DNA of 64,000 nt from Gliomastix tumulicola (Eukaryota > Ascomycota > Sordariomycetes > Hypocreales > Bionectriaceae): assembly GCA_001599755.1 (NCBI GenBank), contig BCHX01000002.1:1240001-1304000 (forward strand), in the 5' to 3' direction. A program made the position numbers and the translations under genes. A model generated the notes under the pieces. It made no database searches. It was not told where the DNA came from and worked only from the letters and a program-made list of their open reading frames with translations. Positions 43,201-56,081 of the stretch are shown here, piece after piece; the stretch's first letter is position 1; each line of letters starts with the position of its first letter.

Positions 43201-45308
43201 TCCGAGCGAATGCCACAATACCTCAGAAGCGGGCCGCATTCCAGGTACAGATGTGGCTTGAAACGCGTAGGACCTGTCACAGTATTGGTTAGCCGCCTCT
43301 CGCCCCCATAACTGCTTGGAATCGATTCCTTACCACTCGAGAACTCATGCTCGCCCTCGTAGGCGTCGGGCTGCTTCGCTCGCGAGGTATAGCTAGAGCT
43401 TCTCCGACGTCCAGACTCCTCCCACCACGCTTTGTTCCTATCAGCGGATGGTTCGGGCTCCTCGCTCAGGTCTAACAATGGGCCAGCAAGCTTCCCTACT
43501 GACGCACGCTTCCACTCATCCAGCCATACCGGGGGGTTATATAGCCCATTTCCAGGCTCCATATGCTCGCGGCGATTGTATGCCAAGCTAGCGACAGAGT
43601 GGTGCTGACCATCTGTGACGTTGACATTCTCGTCGAGTCTCACTGACTTCCTAGGTGCTGCGGGTGCTTCTACACTGCGTGGTGTTTCTTGTAGCGCCCC
43701 TGGCGCTTGTCCAGCTTGTGTGATGGCTGTCCAGTGTGCACTGTTCTCAGGGTGCTGCCTGTGGCGGACAGGCTCCGTCGCCCGGCGCTGTATGGGCTGG
43801 ATCTCCTCCGGAGCAGGGTTTACGGCGAACCGATTTGGTATAGGAGCAGCAGCAGCAGCAGCTGACGACCGTCTGCCATGCCCAGGTGTGAATGCAGGCT
43901 CCTGGTATCCCCCCTGATCTTGCAGCTGGTACCCTCGCTGCTGCGGCTGTGAGCGCTGTTGCTGCTGCGCGTCGACGCTGGCAGCGGGGACGCTGATCTG
44001 GTGAGCAGCCGGCGGCGGCGGCGCCCGCTGCTCCGAGTCTCTGCGGACCTGGTACCACGGGTCTCCAGGCGGGTTCTTCTTGAGCTTGTTGCTCCCGGAT
44101 CTTGTCAGAGAAAACCCGAAACCCTTCTTGGGGGCTGGTGGTTCTTGGACGCTGCTTACATGTGCCGCTGCCGCTGCCGCAGGCACCTCGTCGGCACCGG
44201 GCAGCTTGATATCGTCCCGGGCCGCTCGCTCGCGGAAGCTCAGGTTGCGCTTGGGTAGCTCGTGCTGCTGCGTCTGGGGCTCGCGGGCGGGTGCAGCTTT
44301 GGGGATCTCCCGCGCAGAGAATGGTGCGGGTGCGCCATAACCACGATCATCGTCGTCGTATTGCCGGTACTGATGCTGCGGTGGCGGCGGCTGCTGCTGT
44401 ACCGGGGCACGAGTAGCAGGCTGTTGTGATCTCGGCGGGGGTTGCTGATAGGTTTCTCTAGGAACTGGCTGGGCTACCGGTGGCGCGGCGGCATGTGTCG
44501 GCCTCGCATCATTGTAGTCGACGGGTGCCTTCTGTGCTTGCGATTGGGACGGACGGCGCGGGGGCGGCTGCTCTTCCGGCTGCGGCTGTGTCGCCTCAGC
44601 AAGACCAGCCTCGCGGGCCTGCCTCTCCCTGGCCCTCCGCTCGGCGGCCTCGATGCGAGCTCTCTTCTCTTCCTTGGTCATGCTGTCGAGCGTCAGCTCA
44701 AGCCTCTGCAGGGGCGATTTGGGCATTGTTGACTTTTTGCGGCGACGCTCAGGCACCGGGATGGGAGGGCCCAGGTCTGAGTAGCCGCGGGCAGCAGCGC
44801 CGTGCTGCTGACGCTGCGGCGCCTCCATGCTGTCGGACCGGCCGTTTGCGTGCTTGTGCTTTGTGGACGGTCTGCGGTGATGCTCGGGTGCCAATGGCGA
44901 TGTGGGAGAAAATTCCTCACCGCCACCGACGTCCTCGGATGCGAATTGACGCTCGTCGGCTGGATTGGCAGCAGGCGCCGGGTCGAAGGCTCGCGGACGC
45001 TGGTACGAGGGCGGACGCGGCGCTAACCCTTGGGGCGCGAGGGCAGAAGCTGTAGGGGACTCGTAGGAAGGGCTGAAGGTAGTCTCGGTAGGCGCGGCCG
45101 TGAGTGCGGTCTGGACAGAAGCTCGGGTGTTGTGGTCGTGCAGGCTCTGGTGCTGGTGCAGGTCGTAATATGGTGCGCCAGCAGCAGCAGCTACAGCAGC
45201 TGGGTCGACCTCGTCTTGGCCCAATAGGGACTGCGGGTCATCGTCAGACATGCGTCGGTTCTTGATGATCTTGGGGCTAGGCAGCTTGCCCCAGTAAGGC
45301 GCCGACAT
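40267..45308 (-). CDS. PhoD-like phosphatase with long disordered N-terminus
   Basis: Three exons, 45308-43334, 43273-41857 and 41803-40267, give 1642 residues. The first 620 residues are disordered (Gln/Pro/Ala-rich, with basic NR/RK patches). The PhoD-related phosphatase domain covers about 660-1250: PTRFKPHLYLECGPLLRYCG, SFWVPAKETAMNIMFHSCNG, HVMVGGGDQIYNDSV (metal-binding Asp), PMVNIWSDRESFNGFGSFPH, and LRVTILSGDVNLAAVGQFYS (SGDVH-like, here N in place of His). The tail has three near copies of GQKQE and a Gln/Ala repeat. The first intron (43274-43333) is 60 bp with no stop, so it is hidden in the ORF; GTAAGG donor, CTAAC branch and CAG acceptor support it. The start is the ATG giving MSAPYWGKLPSPKI; the longer ORF upstream looks like leader. 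Substrate unknown. Confidence 0.88.
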
Positions 45309-46565
45309 ATTTTTTTTTCTTTTCGTCCAGGGGGACTTTGGCCGTTGGTCCTGGCGTCTGGCTGGCTGGCTGGGCTGATGGATGGCTTGAAGGGGTGGCT
45401 GCACTGTCACAGTGCTACGTGTGTGCGCTGGCGCGCCACAATGGAGCTCCAGACCTTGAGCGTAAGACGGCCAAGCTGACAATCGTTGCTCGTGCTTTTC
45501 GTCCGGATTTGCGGTGTGGATTGAAGGCAGCTAACTAGCCTCTGGTTTGCGTCCTTCGTCCAGGCTAGAGGATGGTCTCCCGCGGGCGAATCCACCCAGG
45601 CAAATGCGCCGTCAAAGTCGGTGAGGGCAATGGCAGTTGCTCCATGCAATCAGTGTGTGCGGATGCGCATATGCAAGCACGCATGTAAGTAATGCAACGT
45701 AAGGTACCGAGTAGGAATGCACGTAAGGTCGTGAGCAGCGGTCTCTGCAGGCAATCAGACGCTCTCTCCACTGCTGCTCAGGGCATGGTGGATAAGAAAT
45801 CAATGATGCGGCGCCGTAGATGCAGCTCGTCCTGGATTAGACCAATGTTGTGTCGACACATGCGCATGTACGCATACGCGCGGCTGCAAGGGGGATGCAG
45901 AAATATGCAACAGCCCTTTTAATGAGGGGGAGCAGATGGAGCGAGACGTGGCAGAAGAAGGGGAAAAAATCTCAATCGCAGGGCAAGTCAGGCTATCGAC
46001 TCATTATTCTCAGTACAGGATATCCGGACGCCGTCTTCCTTCCTTCCCGCTAAAGGACCAGGATGCTTCCCACACTCCCAACCTCTCGCCGGACGAGAGC
46101 CCAACAATGCGAGGCTCGGCGCCTGAAGCGCTGCTGCCTTCTCATAGGACAATGGGCCGCACGCCCAAGACCTCTCAGATCCCGAGGCGAGCCAGGGTCC
46201 GGGTCAGTGACGATTACGATTCCTTGCAACAGGGCAGACTGACAGGGCCGAGAAATAGAGGTGGCTGGGTCCGGGAAGCCACACCCGCTGGGCAGCGTCT
46301 GTCATCTGCGTCTTTTAGTGGCCAATGGAAGTCCAAATCTCATACACACTTATCCCATCTGTTCCATGAGGCCGCATGTGTGTCTTCGCCCTCCATATTT
46401 TGGCGATGCCGAAAGTGAGCGCCATCGTCGTCGATTCACAAACAATAGAAAGCGCCAAAAGGTTTAACACCAGACCGTTGAAGCTTGAAAATGACGGGAC
46501 AATGGACGCCGCAGTTGGAGAAAGTGGGGACAGACGGAGCCACTCGATGCGGAGCCGAGCCACAG
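45309..46565. other. Intergenic, PhoD-like gene promoter
   Basis: 1257 bp upstream of the PhoD-like gene and downstream of the membrane-protein gene, both on minus. Contains a T-run at 45309-45318, next to the PhoD-like gene start. No gene supported; ORF 45936-46418 has no recognisable content. Confidence 0.5.
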
Positions 46566-47860
46566 TCATCCAGCCACCCAAAATGAAATCCCAGCCACAA
46601 TCGCCAGCATCAAGACAAATCCAACGCCAGCCAGCAGAAACGGCGACTTCCACTCCTCGGCAGAACTCAACACCTCCCAGTTCCATCCATATCGAGACAG
46701 CCAGCCGAAGCCCCTGATCATGACCATCATCGTGAACACACTGAGAACCGAGCCGCCAAGGACCGAGCCCAGTGCACCCAAGGCATGGGTGGGACGGATC
46801 TCCTCTCTGTACTCCCTCAGCGTTATCGACGTCTTGATGTGGTTGTTGACATCCAGAAAGCCCTGATAGTAGATCACCTCCGCGTCCCGCATCCTCCAGC
46901 ACGCATAGCCCATCCCGACGTCCTCGCAATTGGTGACAAGCGTCACCTGGGGCGCAGCGCTGAGCTTGACGCGAGCCATCCTCGACCAGGGCCTCTTATA
47001 CCGCTCGTCATGCTGCGCTGCCCGCTTCTTAGACTTCGTGTATGCCTCCGGCGAAAGGTTGAGCTGGCCTTGCTCCCACGTCTCTCCTGGCGTTACCCAC
47101 TCGATCATGATGATGACGACCTCGGTGTTTGCGGCGACATTGAGCCAGGCGGCGCGAGCGACGAGGGCATGCAGACGCTTGTAAAATTCTGGCCACCCAT
47201 CAATGCTCTCTTTGCCCTGGGCGTCCCTCACCAGGTTGTACAACGGCAGCATCATAGCGCTGATCTTGATGGCGAGCTCGTCCACCTGCTCCCAGAAGTG
47301 AGGCGGCACTCCCTCGACAGGGCCGAGGAACACTCTGTTCGTGACGGCCCTCTTATGCGTCCGTTTCAGGCCTATATACCGTATCAGTTTGACGAACTTG
47401 GCTCCAGAAAGGGACTCATCTCACCATCGTGTCGCAGCTGATGGTCGTCCTGCCTCTCCAGCACCTGCTTGTGGCGGTCGTCCGCGCCGAATACGTGTTT
47501 CGACAGGATGTGCTCGTCGATCGCCTTGAGAATCACCGCCGACGCCAGACGGATTCTCTCGAATTCTTGCTGCAGGAGGTCCTCCCAGTAGCCGGCATAG
47601 GGGTCCGGATGCGCGACCGCACTGACATAGTCGCAGAACTCAGGGGGAAACTCGTTCAGCCACGCGCTGTCAGGCCCCAAATCGCCGGCGTGCCCAAACG
47701 CGTAATCGGCGAGTTCAGTGACGTCGTCGATGATGCTGTTGAGGTGCTGGGCGAAGAACTCTTCGTTGTCGGGGTCGAAGGCTTTCACGTCCTGGTCGGG
47801 CTTGATCGCTTTCCAGTCGAGGTCAGGTCGGACGATGTCAATCTCTTTGACCTGTTGCAT
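46566..47860 (-). CDS. C-terminally membrane-anchored fungal protein, unknown
   Basis: Exons 47860-47425 and 47371-46566 join (53-bp intron, phase 1) to about 413 residues. The N-terminal 300 residues are soluble and rich in Trp, Asp and Glu (DIVRPDLDWKAIKPDQDVKA, WPEFYKRLHALVARAAWLNV). Two hydrophobic helices end the protein (LGALGSVLGGSVLSVFTMMV and SPFLLAGVGFVLMLAIVAGI), resembling the two-helix end of CorA-like channels, but the GMN signature is absent, so I do not assign that family. An upstream in-frame ATG (MFSIPRPTCT, 10 codons earlier) is an alternative start. Divergent from eIF4E. Confidence 0.75.
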
Positions 47861-49287
47861 TGTACAGGTAGGCCGGGGTATTGAAAACATGGTTGAGGCA
47901 ACGGGCAAGTGTCTATGCCGCTGGATAGGATCCCGTTGTGGTATATGTTGTCTGAGGTCAATTCCGTCAAATTGCCAATGAATGCATGCGACGGAGAGCC
48001 CAATTGGATTCGGAGTGAACAAAAGGGCAAGTTTTCTTTTCAAGCAAGATTCATTGCTGGCTCCAGATTCCTCTTATTTAGACGAAGAGCATCGAGCCGA
48101 GGACGGGAGTAAACAAAGACGGTAAAAAGAGGCACCTCGAGTAGGGCAATGTGACATTATGTACCGTCTGCTATTATTATCACCTAGAACAAATAACAGA
48201 TGAACTCGTCCCTCCATCCATCCAGGCCTCCTGCAGCGTCGTCCCCGGAAGACAAAGGATGGCGAGCCAGATGGCTCTAGCTCTCCCCTCTGCAGGGACC
48301 ATTCAAGCCACCAGTCCAGCTATAAATATCCTATCTGCCTGCTAGAGCTATTATCTGCTCAGGTGCTGGTCAAGTTAAACCGACAGTGACTATCACCACC
48401 CGCTCATGGCGCCCAAAATGGTTCCCCATGGATGGGGGTTCTCTACGGTGAAGACGTCAGTACCTCTAGTGTAGAAGGCGAGGCAGCGTCCAACGCAACC
48501 CTGTAGGTCGCCGCGTTTCCCTTTGCATCCTTCTCGCCTTACCTGGGGCCAGCCGCAGGAAATCGCATGATTTGTGCACCGAGGCAAAGGCAGGCGGCAG
48601 GACGTTAAATCGGCAGCAAGGCGCGCGCTTGTCGCTCCTTCTGTTCCCGCATGAGGCGTCTAAAAGCCGTATCTGAAATTTGTGGTGAGGTACCAGCTTG
48701 TGAATGAGATGGGATAGAAAGATACCTTGGGATGGCAATACAGAATGTGGTAGTGTCAAGTACTCCCTTATCGCCCTGCCCCTCACCCAGGTACTCGCTG
48801 TCAGTTTCGTGGAGGGACCCACCCACGCACTGCGCTCCCACTTCAGATTTTCCCTGCTCGCTTTGCGACGTGGGAAGTGTCATAATATTTCCAACCTCCC
48901 CCGATCCTCACGCAACGGCCTCGCAGCTTCCCCCAAGTCAGCCTCATCCAGCATTTCTGGTGACTCTTGCCTGGTGCAAAGTCATTCCCACTACCTACCT
49001 TAATCACGAAGCGGGAAGCAGGAAGTAGTAGACCTATTTCCCTCCCCTCCTTCCGCCAAACCCTTCGTCCCGACGATATTTTGACGGCAAAGCCTTCTTA
49101 TTTTNCCCCCNCCCCCGTCCCGCCTCCACGAGCCTCTCCCTCCGCCAAACCCTCCCAAGTTTGCGCGAACTCACGCAGCACTGCGTCGTTTGTTCTTCTA
49201 TCTCTTCTTCCGATTACATCATCTCGGTTTCCCAGAGCTTGCATCCATCTCGCAATCAAACCCAGCCCGACAAAAGCCACAGACACC
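47861..49287. promoter_or_regulatory. Divergent intergenic region with two N bases
   Basis: 1427 bp between the membrane-protein gene (minus) and eIF4E (plus). From about 48,850 onward it is pyrimidine-rich, fitting a long eIF4E leader. Two undetermined bases lie in a C-run at about 49105 and 49111, a likely sequencing or assembly weakness. No gene supported. Confidence 0.5.
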
Positions 49288-50172
49288 ATGGCCGCTCCGA
49301 CAACAGAGAACCTTGACCAGCAGGTCGACCTCTCCACAATCCCCATCTCTCCCGGTGGCAATGACGAGAGCGCCGACACCAACAAGGCTGATTCCACACC
49401 CGTCACCGTCTTCCACGACAAGGACAACTTCAACGTCAAGCACCCGCTCCAGAGCAAGTGGACGCTGTGGTTCACCAAGCCCCCGAGTGGCAAGGTTCGT
49501 CATCCCCGTCGTCGTGCGCATCTATTGGCTTTTTTCTAATCTTCTTGTCAACAGGGCGACAACAACTGGAACGACCTCCTGAAGGAGGTCATCACCTTCG
49601 ACTCAGTTGAGGAATTCTGGGGTGTTTATGTAAGGTTCCCTGCCATGTGATCTCCAGGCCGCCATCCACTGACCGCTGGACAGAACAATGTGGCCCACGT
49701 CTCCGATCTCGCCCTGAAGTCCGACTACCACCTTTTCAAGGCCGGCGTTCGACCCGAGTGGGAGGACCCCCAGAACAAGCACGGTGGCAAGTGGTCCTAC
49801 CAGTACAAGGAGAAGCGCAACGTCGATGTCGACCGCCTCTGGCTCGCCGTCATGATGTCCGCCATCGGCGAGACGCTCGAGGATGAGGAGGACGGCGAGG
49901 TCATGGGTGTTGTCGTCAACGTCCGCAAGGCCTTCTACCGTATCGGTGTCTGGACTCGCACCACTGGCAGCCGCATCCCCGGTCGTGGTGACGGCGACGT
50001 CTCTGGTGGCAAGGGCCGCAGCCCCGACAAGAGCAAGAACATCCTCCTCAACATCGGCAAGCGGTTCAAGGAGGTTCTCGAGCTTCCCGCCAACGAGCAT
50101 GTCGAGTTCTCTGGCCACACTGACTCTGCCAATGCTGGCAGCACCCGTGCCAAGGCTAAGCACACCGTCTAA
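49288..50172 (+). CDS. eIF4E: Translation initiation factor eIF4E
   Basis: Exons 49288-49494, 49555-49629 and 49684-50172, all phase 0, give 256 residues. Cap-binding features: HPLQSKWTLWFTKPPSGK, the WNDLLKEVITFDSVEEFWGV block with stacking Trp, HLFKAGVRPEWEDPQNKHGG (Trp-Glu pair that holds m7G), and DRLWLAVMMSAIGE. eIF4E binds the mRNA 5' cap and recruits eIF4G in the cytosol. The first 45 residues are a disordered acidic extension usual in fungi. The C-terminal part contains a Gly/Arg/Asp loop (PGRGDGDVSGGKGRSPD) and ends AKAKHTV. Confidence 0.97.
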
Positions 50173-50673
50173 AGAGCCTTGGATCGCGTCCAAGGGCCTA
50201 CAGGTGACAGTGATGTGAATTGTGGTGGAGAGTTCTTCTGACATGGGCGCGACAGCTTTGTCTCGGAGGTGCACAAATGGCACATGTCTGACACTGATGA
50301 GAAGAAACGTCTGATTTATCTTTATCGTGGAATGACCTTTTATGCTTAGAATTTCGGCAAGCCCCTGTGAAGGGCCTCGGTCTCTACGTTCTACGACGGG
50401 GAGTTATGGGAGAATGATTGGGCAACTAACAAGTATGTCTCGGGTCGTCGAGCTGGTCAGAGCTTCTTCGGGCTTCTGATGAGCCTCATAATCGATATCA
50501 ATGGAGACTAGTTATCTACTGAATTACGCTGGCGGGCGGTAGTGGCCTTTGCCGTCTTTACATCGTTCTCGTGCTATTTATTATACAGTGTGATTGATCC
50601 GCTTTCTCGCATTCCCTCTTCAAACGCCGAACCAGTTGCATCTAGAAACACTTTTTGGTTGCTCGGGGTTTTT
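50173..50673. other. Convergent intergenic region
   Basis: 501 bp holding the two 3' ends of converging eIF4E and acyl-CoA synthetase genes. Nothing else seen. Confidence 0.5.
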
Positions 50674-52746
50674 CTACATCTCGTCTCCGCTGTGGTCGTC
50701 CTTGAAGACAGACTTGACGAGCTCCTTCTTGTTGATCTTGCCCATGGCATTCCGCGGTATGTGGTCAACGACCCGCATGACCTGCGGGATCTTGTAGTTG
50801 ACCAGCCGGCTCTTGAGCGCCCTCCGCATGTCCATCGGGCTCCAGCTCGTCACGACGTCCTTGTCCAGCAGGATCACCGCGCCGACCTTGTGGCCCCATT
50901 TCCCGCTCGGCACGGCCACGACGGCGGCCTCGGCGACCTCGGGCAGCGACAGGAGTTCTCTCTCGACTTCCAGCGCGCTCACCTTCTCGCCGCCGGATTT
51001 GATGATGTCGGCGGACTTGCGTCCCTGGATGAAGTACATCGGTCCCTTGGTCCAGGGTTGCGTCCGGCTGGCCTCGGGGACGGGTCGACGCACGGCGACG
51101 TCACCCGTCTTGAACCAGGAGCCCTGGCCGTCCGGATCCGACACGAATTCTTTCGCCGTGGCGGCCGGGTTGCGCCAGTACTCCTTGAAGATGGTCGGTC
51201 CGCGCAGCTGGATCTCGCCAGAGCGCTCGCGGCCGGTGCTGGGATCCACGTCCTCGCCGGGCAGGATCACATCCCCGTTGTCGTCCACGAGACGCGCCTG
51301 GACCGAGGGCAGCGGCCAGCCGACGCTCGCGTCCACGCGGTCCGCGAAATCGAGGCCGCAGCTCAGCGCCATGCCGACCTCGGTCATGCCGTAGCGCTCG
51401 AGCAGGACGTAACCCCGGCTGAGATCCCGCCATGCCTTCTTCACGGGCGTCGGGAGCGCGGCGGAACCCGAGATGCCGATGCGGAGGTTCTCCGGGGAGA
51501 CAGCCGTGCTCGCGGCCTCCTGCATCGCGGGGCTGAGGAGCTTATGCGTCGCCAGCAGACGGCTATACACCGTCGGCACGACCGTGAAGAAGGTGACTTT
51601 GTCCTTGGTGCTCGGCCCGCTGCCGTTGACGGGGAGGTACGGCGCCGCGAGACGCTGCCAGACGGCGTCCGCGTTGAACGGGAAGGTGAATTCGATCGAG
51701 GAGCCCGCGAGGAGCGGCGTGAGGATCGCGTTGACGGTGCCGTGGATGTGGTGCAGCGGGAGGACGTGGAGGAGGTGGTCGCGGGGCGTGTACTCCCACG
51801 CCTCCATCAGGGATCGGGCCTGCGCCGTGAGCGTGGCCTGCGGCAGGAGGACTCCTTTCTGTATGACCCAGTCAGAATACATTTCTCTTAACGAGCCCCA
51901 CGTGTGGGAGAGCTGGCTCTGTGCCTACCGGACGGTTCGTGGTGCCGGACGTATACAGCATGAGTCCTGCGCCTCCCGGACCGGCTTCCTCCCATGTGAT
52001 CTCGGACCTCCGGCTCGCGTCCTCCTTGTGCTTCGCCAGCTCGAGATGCTCTGGCTTGTGTCCCACCGCAGTGCCAAGCACGTCCTTGGCCTTGGGCGCA
52101 AACTTGGTCGACGAGACGAGGAGCGAGGCTTCGCTGTGGTCGAGGATGTACTGCAGCTCCGGAGCTGGGAAGGCTGGCGACAGCGGGACGGCGATCGATC
52201 GTGCGGCGAGGGCAGCGAGTAATGTTACTTTTTTCAGACGTTAGTAAAGAACGTACGCAGACTATAGAGAGATGCGCAGAGCGCCTCGAGCCGCAGAAGG
52301 TACAGAACAGTGGCTCTAGGTTTCCTCCAAAGCAAACGGCAATGCGCTCGGCATCTTCTTCTTGCATTCTTCTCGCGCTCACCTATATAATCGTAGCTAT
52401 TCTCAACCAGGAACGCGATCCTCTCCCCGTCCAGGTCCCTGCCGCCCTTCGCCTCCCTCAGCCGGTCCCTCGCACGCCCTACATCCCCGAGTAGCTCGCC
52501 GTAGGTGAATCTCCGGCCGGACGGCGCGTGAACGACGACGGTCGAGGCCGGGTCATGCGCCGCCACGGCCTCGAATATAGGCAATCGCGGGAGGGACGTC
52601 GCCATCGTCCTGGCGGCGGGGTAGCGAGGTATTGATATCGTCCGAGGGAATGCGGGTAGATTCCGAATCGTAGGCAGTAGAGACAGCAGCGCCGGTGGGC
52701 GACGGTGGTAACGACAGGGTGTTGAGAAGACGGATCGCAAGTACAT
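50674..52746 (-). CDS. Mitochondrial malonyl-CoA synthetase-like (ACSF3)
   Basis: Exons 52746-52383, 52227-51929 and 51858-50674 keep phase and give 615 residues. An Arg-rich, acid-free N-terminus (MYLRSVFSTPCRYHRRPPAL and on to about residue 47) is a likely mitochondrial presequence. Adenylate-forming motifs are LMLYTSGTTNRP (phosphate loop), HVLPLHHIHGTVNAILTPLL, LLERYGMTEVGMALS, WFKTGDVAV, GRKSADIIKSGGEKVSALEV and KIPQVMRVVDHIPRNAMGKI with the catalytic Lys. The ERYGMTEVGMAL block is characteristic of ACSF3/MatB-type enzymes, which make malonyl-CoA for mitochondrial fatty acid synthesis; methylmalonate or a fatty acid remain possible substrates. The long first intron (52228-52382) ends at an unusual AAAAAAG acceptor after an ACTAAC branch site. 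Head-to-head with BOL1. Confidence 0.9.
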
Positions 52747-55700
52747 GAGGAAAGGAAGGAGGAGAAAGGAAAGGAGGGCAGAGACGCCTAATAAGGGACC
52801 GGCAGGTGATTATCAAACGAAAAGGAATCCCGCAAACGCATCTGCGAACCAGTCGCACTGGAAGCGGGGCCGGCGGCCGGTGTCCGTGTTCTCTCTGCTA
52901 AAATCGCGCTCAATGGATAAGGATGTATCCCAAGGAATAGGTCCTACCTGGCCACAGATCGGCGACTGGGCGTTAGGGGGGGAGTGAGGGGCAAGAGATG
53001 CCGTTTTGGACCCTTTGGGGCAATGAGACGCATGGGCTTGCAGTTGGGATTCGGCTGGAGGTGTGGGCTTCTGTCGCCTCTGTGAATTTTGATGGGGAGA
53101 GTGGCCCGACGATGGGAAATTGTTCCTTAGATTCGCTCTTAGATCTGGGTGCCGAGGCGGATCGCAGCAGCCATCTGAACTTCGAACCGAGGGTTGCAAC
53201 CGAAGCCCGGGGAAACGGCGGATATGGGGAGCAAAGATATTCCGTCGCCGGCGAGTTGCTGAGTCATTGTGGTGGGGATGCCCTCGCCTGGCATCGCTCA
53301 TGCGACAGTGAGATCTCTCAGGATTGTCTGTGAGAACGTGACCAGCGTCACCTGCGGAAGGCCGCAGGTGCCACAGTGAGATGGTGGATGACACGGATGG
53401 GATGGGAGGGTGGAAATCCTTTTCTCGCCTGTCGACTAGGTATCTCGCATCGGCTGTGCGTGGTGGTGTGTAGCACAAGCTGGGTCATGGTGCATCGTTG
53501 GCCTCGGAAACCTGCTGTTAGCTTGCAGTAGTACTTGTTGTACGTTTTCGATGCGGATGAGGCAAGTCATTTCTTTGTGTCACCACGAAACAGGAGGCTC
53601 GCAACGACGACACGAGTTTGGAGCCCGAATCATGCTCGAATGGATTGGACCTGAGAGAGCCTCAAGCGAGGTTTCCACACGATTCTCGGGCCGTAATCTA
53701 GGGTAAGCTCGATATCAGGAACCAGCAGGGAAGAGGGAAGGGTTCCCCGGTCAGAGAGTCCAGGCCATGCTTCCACAATGGCTCACCGAAATAGCGGTGT
53801 CTGTTTCATTGCCAAGTTGCATTGGTCGCCTGCGGCTCGAACACACATCAGGTTTCCTCTTTCTGTTTTTCCCCTCACGTGGCGTTCATTGGTGCTCATG
53901 TCAGCGACTCGAGCAAGCGGTGAGCAGGAACAAGACACCCAACCAGCGGCCACGCACGCCAACCTCGTAAACCCGGTCCGGCCACCTCATCAGGTTCCTT
54001 CCGCCTGATGACCTGGCTGCGGACCAAGGTTGCCTTATTTTTTTTTGTTGAGAGAAATTTTCCAACATGACGAGGCAACGAGGTGACCTGTGCTCTGCAT
54101 GACGCTGATGACTTGTTGGTCCGGGATCAATTTTTCTGTCCCTTTACAGCTCCTGTTTTTTGTGACCTGAAAACCCGACCGCCAGGTCCGATCTGCACCC
54201 TGGCGGCTTCCTGCAGGTCGCCCACGGGTCCTTGCAACGCATTGTAGGACAACAGACCAGCTGTGTAGCCTTAGTCGTATGTGCGTATTCGTAATTACAG
54301 CATCCCGACACGCAACGTCGGGACGCAGACGGAGCACGAAAAGGCGAAGGGTTGGGAGGGCGCCCTGCTCACCCTGGTCTGGACGCCCGTCGAGGAGGGG
54401 CAGCCAGAGGAGAGGGACAGAAAGGCGGTATCGGGTGCAGGGCTGACAGCAAGGGGGCCCCTCCATTTGCTCATGCAATGCGACGATGCGCATGCACGAC
54501 CACTGTCACCTCCCCTGTCCGCTGGCGGCATCCATGCCATACCAATAGAAGGGAGCAGGTCCTCGTGGCGGCCCCTAATTTGTAACACACCACCCGAATG
54601 GCGGGTTTGCCCTTGATTGGTACGGTGCCTGGCGGCCAAGGTTAGTCGCCGCTTTAAGGGCGGGAGGGAGGTGGGATGCCTGGGCGCGCTCGTGTGATGC
54701 TTCCTTGGGTGTCTTTCTGCGGATGGTGATGACGATGATCATGCTGATGATGCCTTATACCGAGGCTGACGAGTGTCGACGGTCCAGCTGGCATCGGACA
54801 TAGGGATTACTACAATTGTGTCCTTTCCCAGCCGTCTCGGATGCACGGTCGGGCCATGTTGGCTCTCGCAAAGTCGGCCCCCGTCATCATTGCTGACCTG
54901 ACAAGGATGGGGACCGTCACACCAGGCAGGACACAGGGCGGCTCACGCAAGCCAACAGCCGTATTCTCAGCATGTACATAAAGTACGTATCCTGAAGGAG
55001 AAGAGAGATGACTCAAGAGCGGGCGGAGCCAAGCTGATCGCTCGATGGGAACCTGAAATGGGAGTGAATAATGGTTCGCTGAGTTGTCAGGTACGACCGA
55101 CCGCCCTGCACTTGCCTCGCTCACCTTCATTTGCGACGGCACGCGCCCGAGGAAGGTGCACCGACCGCCTCCTTCCTCCTTACCGCCGGATGATACCTGT
55201 ACATGCTTTGTACCTAAGGTAATGCAGCTCGTATCAGGCGTCGGGAAGAACAAATTGCTCCAGTATCTGACTTGCTACCCTACCTGACCGCATCCAATCC
55301 AGGCTCAGGGAGCGACACAAGCACACCGATCAGCCAGGAACACAACGGGATCCGAAAACCAGCCAGCCCACTAAGCCGCAACCGTGAACTGACACTTGCA
55401 TCTCGTCACCGCCATGCAACAACATGCATGCACCTTTCCACGCCAGCCCGCCGTGGCACTGGGATTCTGGGCGCCCGGATTGGACAGCCGCCGCCCACCC
55501 ACACCTCTTCCTTCCAATTCGTCGCTGCATGGGCGTCGCAGTCGCTAATGAAGCCAATCCATCCATCATCCATGGCACCTCGACCCGCCCCTTGGTTCAG
55601 GTTGTTGACTCTGCTTCACCGACACACCGAACAAAGGGCACAGGATTTCTGGTATTTCCTCCCGGGGTCCCCCCCCTTCGCCTGCCCGTCTCTCGCTTCT

Positions 55701-56081
55701 CTCTCTGATTTTTCACCTCTAAATTCAAAACCGTCCCTCCTCCCACCATTGAATAAGTCCGTCTGGTCCCCCGTCCCCGCTTCTCAATTCCTTCCCTCCC
55801 GTCCCCCTTCGACCTTAGTTCCTTCACCCCCACCACGCTGTCCCAAGCCTCTCAACACTAGAACGCTTTTCATCCATAAGCCTCTGATTTTCTTCTCTTG
55901 ACCAACCGGAAATCTCCTCTGACGGTGTGATCAGAGTGCCAAGTAGCTCTACATCCGCCTCCGAGAGACACAGCGAGACGCACAGAGAGTGAGAAATTCT
56001 GTGTGTGTATGTGCGTGTAAGCGTTGCGTCGCGGACGAGTTGAGGCCTACCGACAGTTAGAGAGGCAGAGACCGAGAGACA
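52747..56081. other. Long divergent intergenic region, ACSF3-like / BOL1
   Basis: 3.3 kb without a supported gene. Features: a perfect 9-bp stem with 4-base loop at 53349-53370, a T-run near 54040, and a pyrimidine-rich block 55640-55900 followed by GAGA/GTGT-type repeats up to the BOL1 start, consistent with a long leader. ORFs in it (for example 55272-55901) are low-complexity. Confidence 0.5.
53349..53370. repeat. Short perfect hairpin
   Basis: CACCTGCGG and CCGCAGGTG pair perfectly across the loop AAGG. Located 600 bp upstream of the ACSF3-like start, far from any gene end, so a promoter element is more likely than a terminator. Function unknown. Confidence 0.45.

Noticed and set aside
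46566..47860. CorA-type magnesium channel
   Set aside because: Two C-terminal helices are present, but the GMN signature is missing.
48967..49539. 190-residue ORF over eIF4E start
   Set aside because: It is the same frame as eIF4E extended upstream through the leader and undetermined bases; the ATG at 49288 is the proper start.
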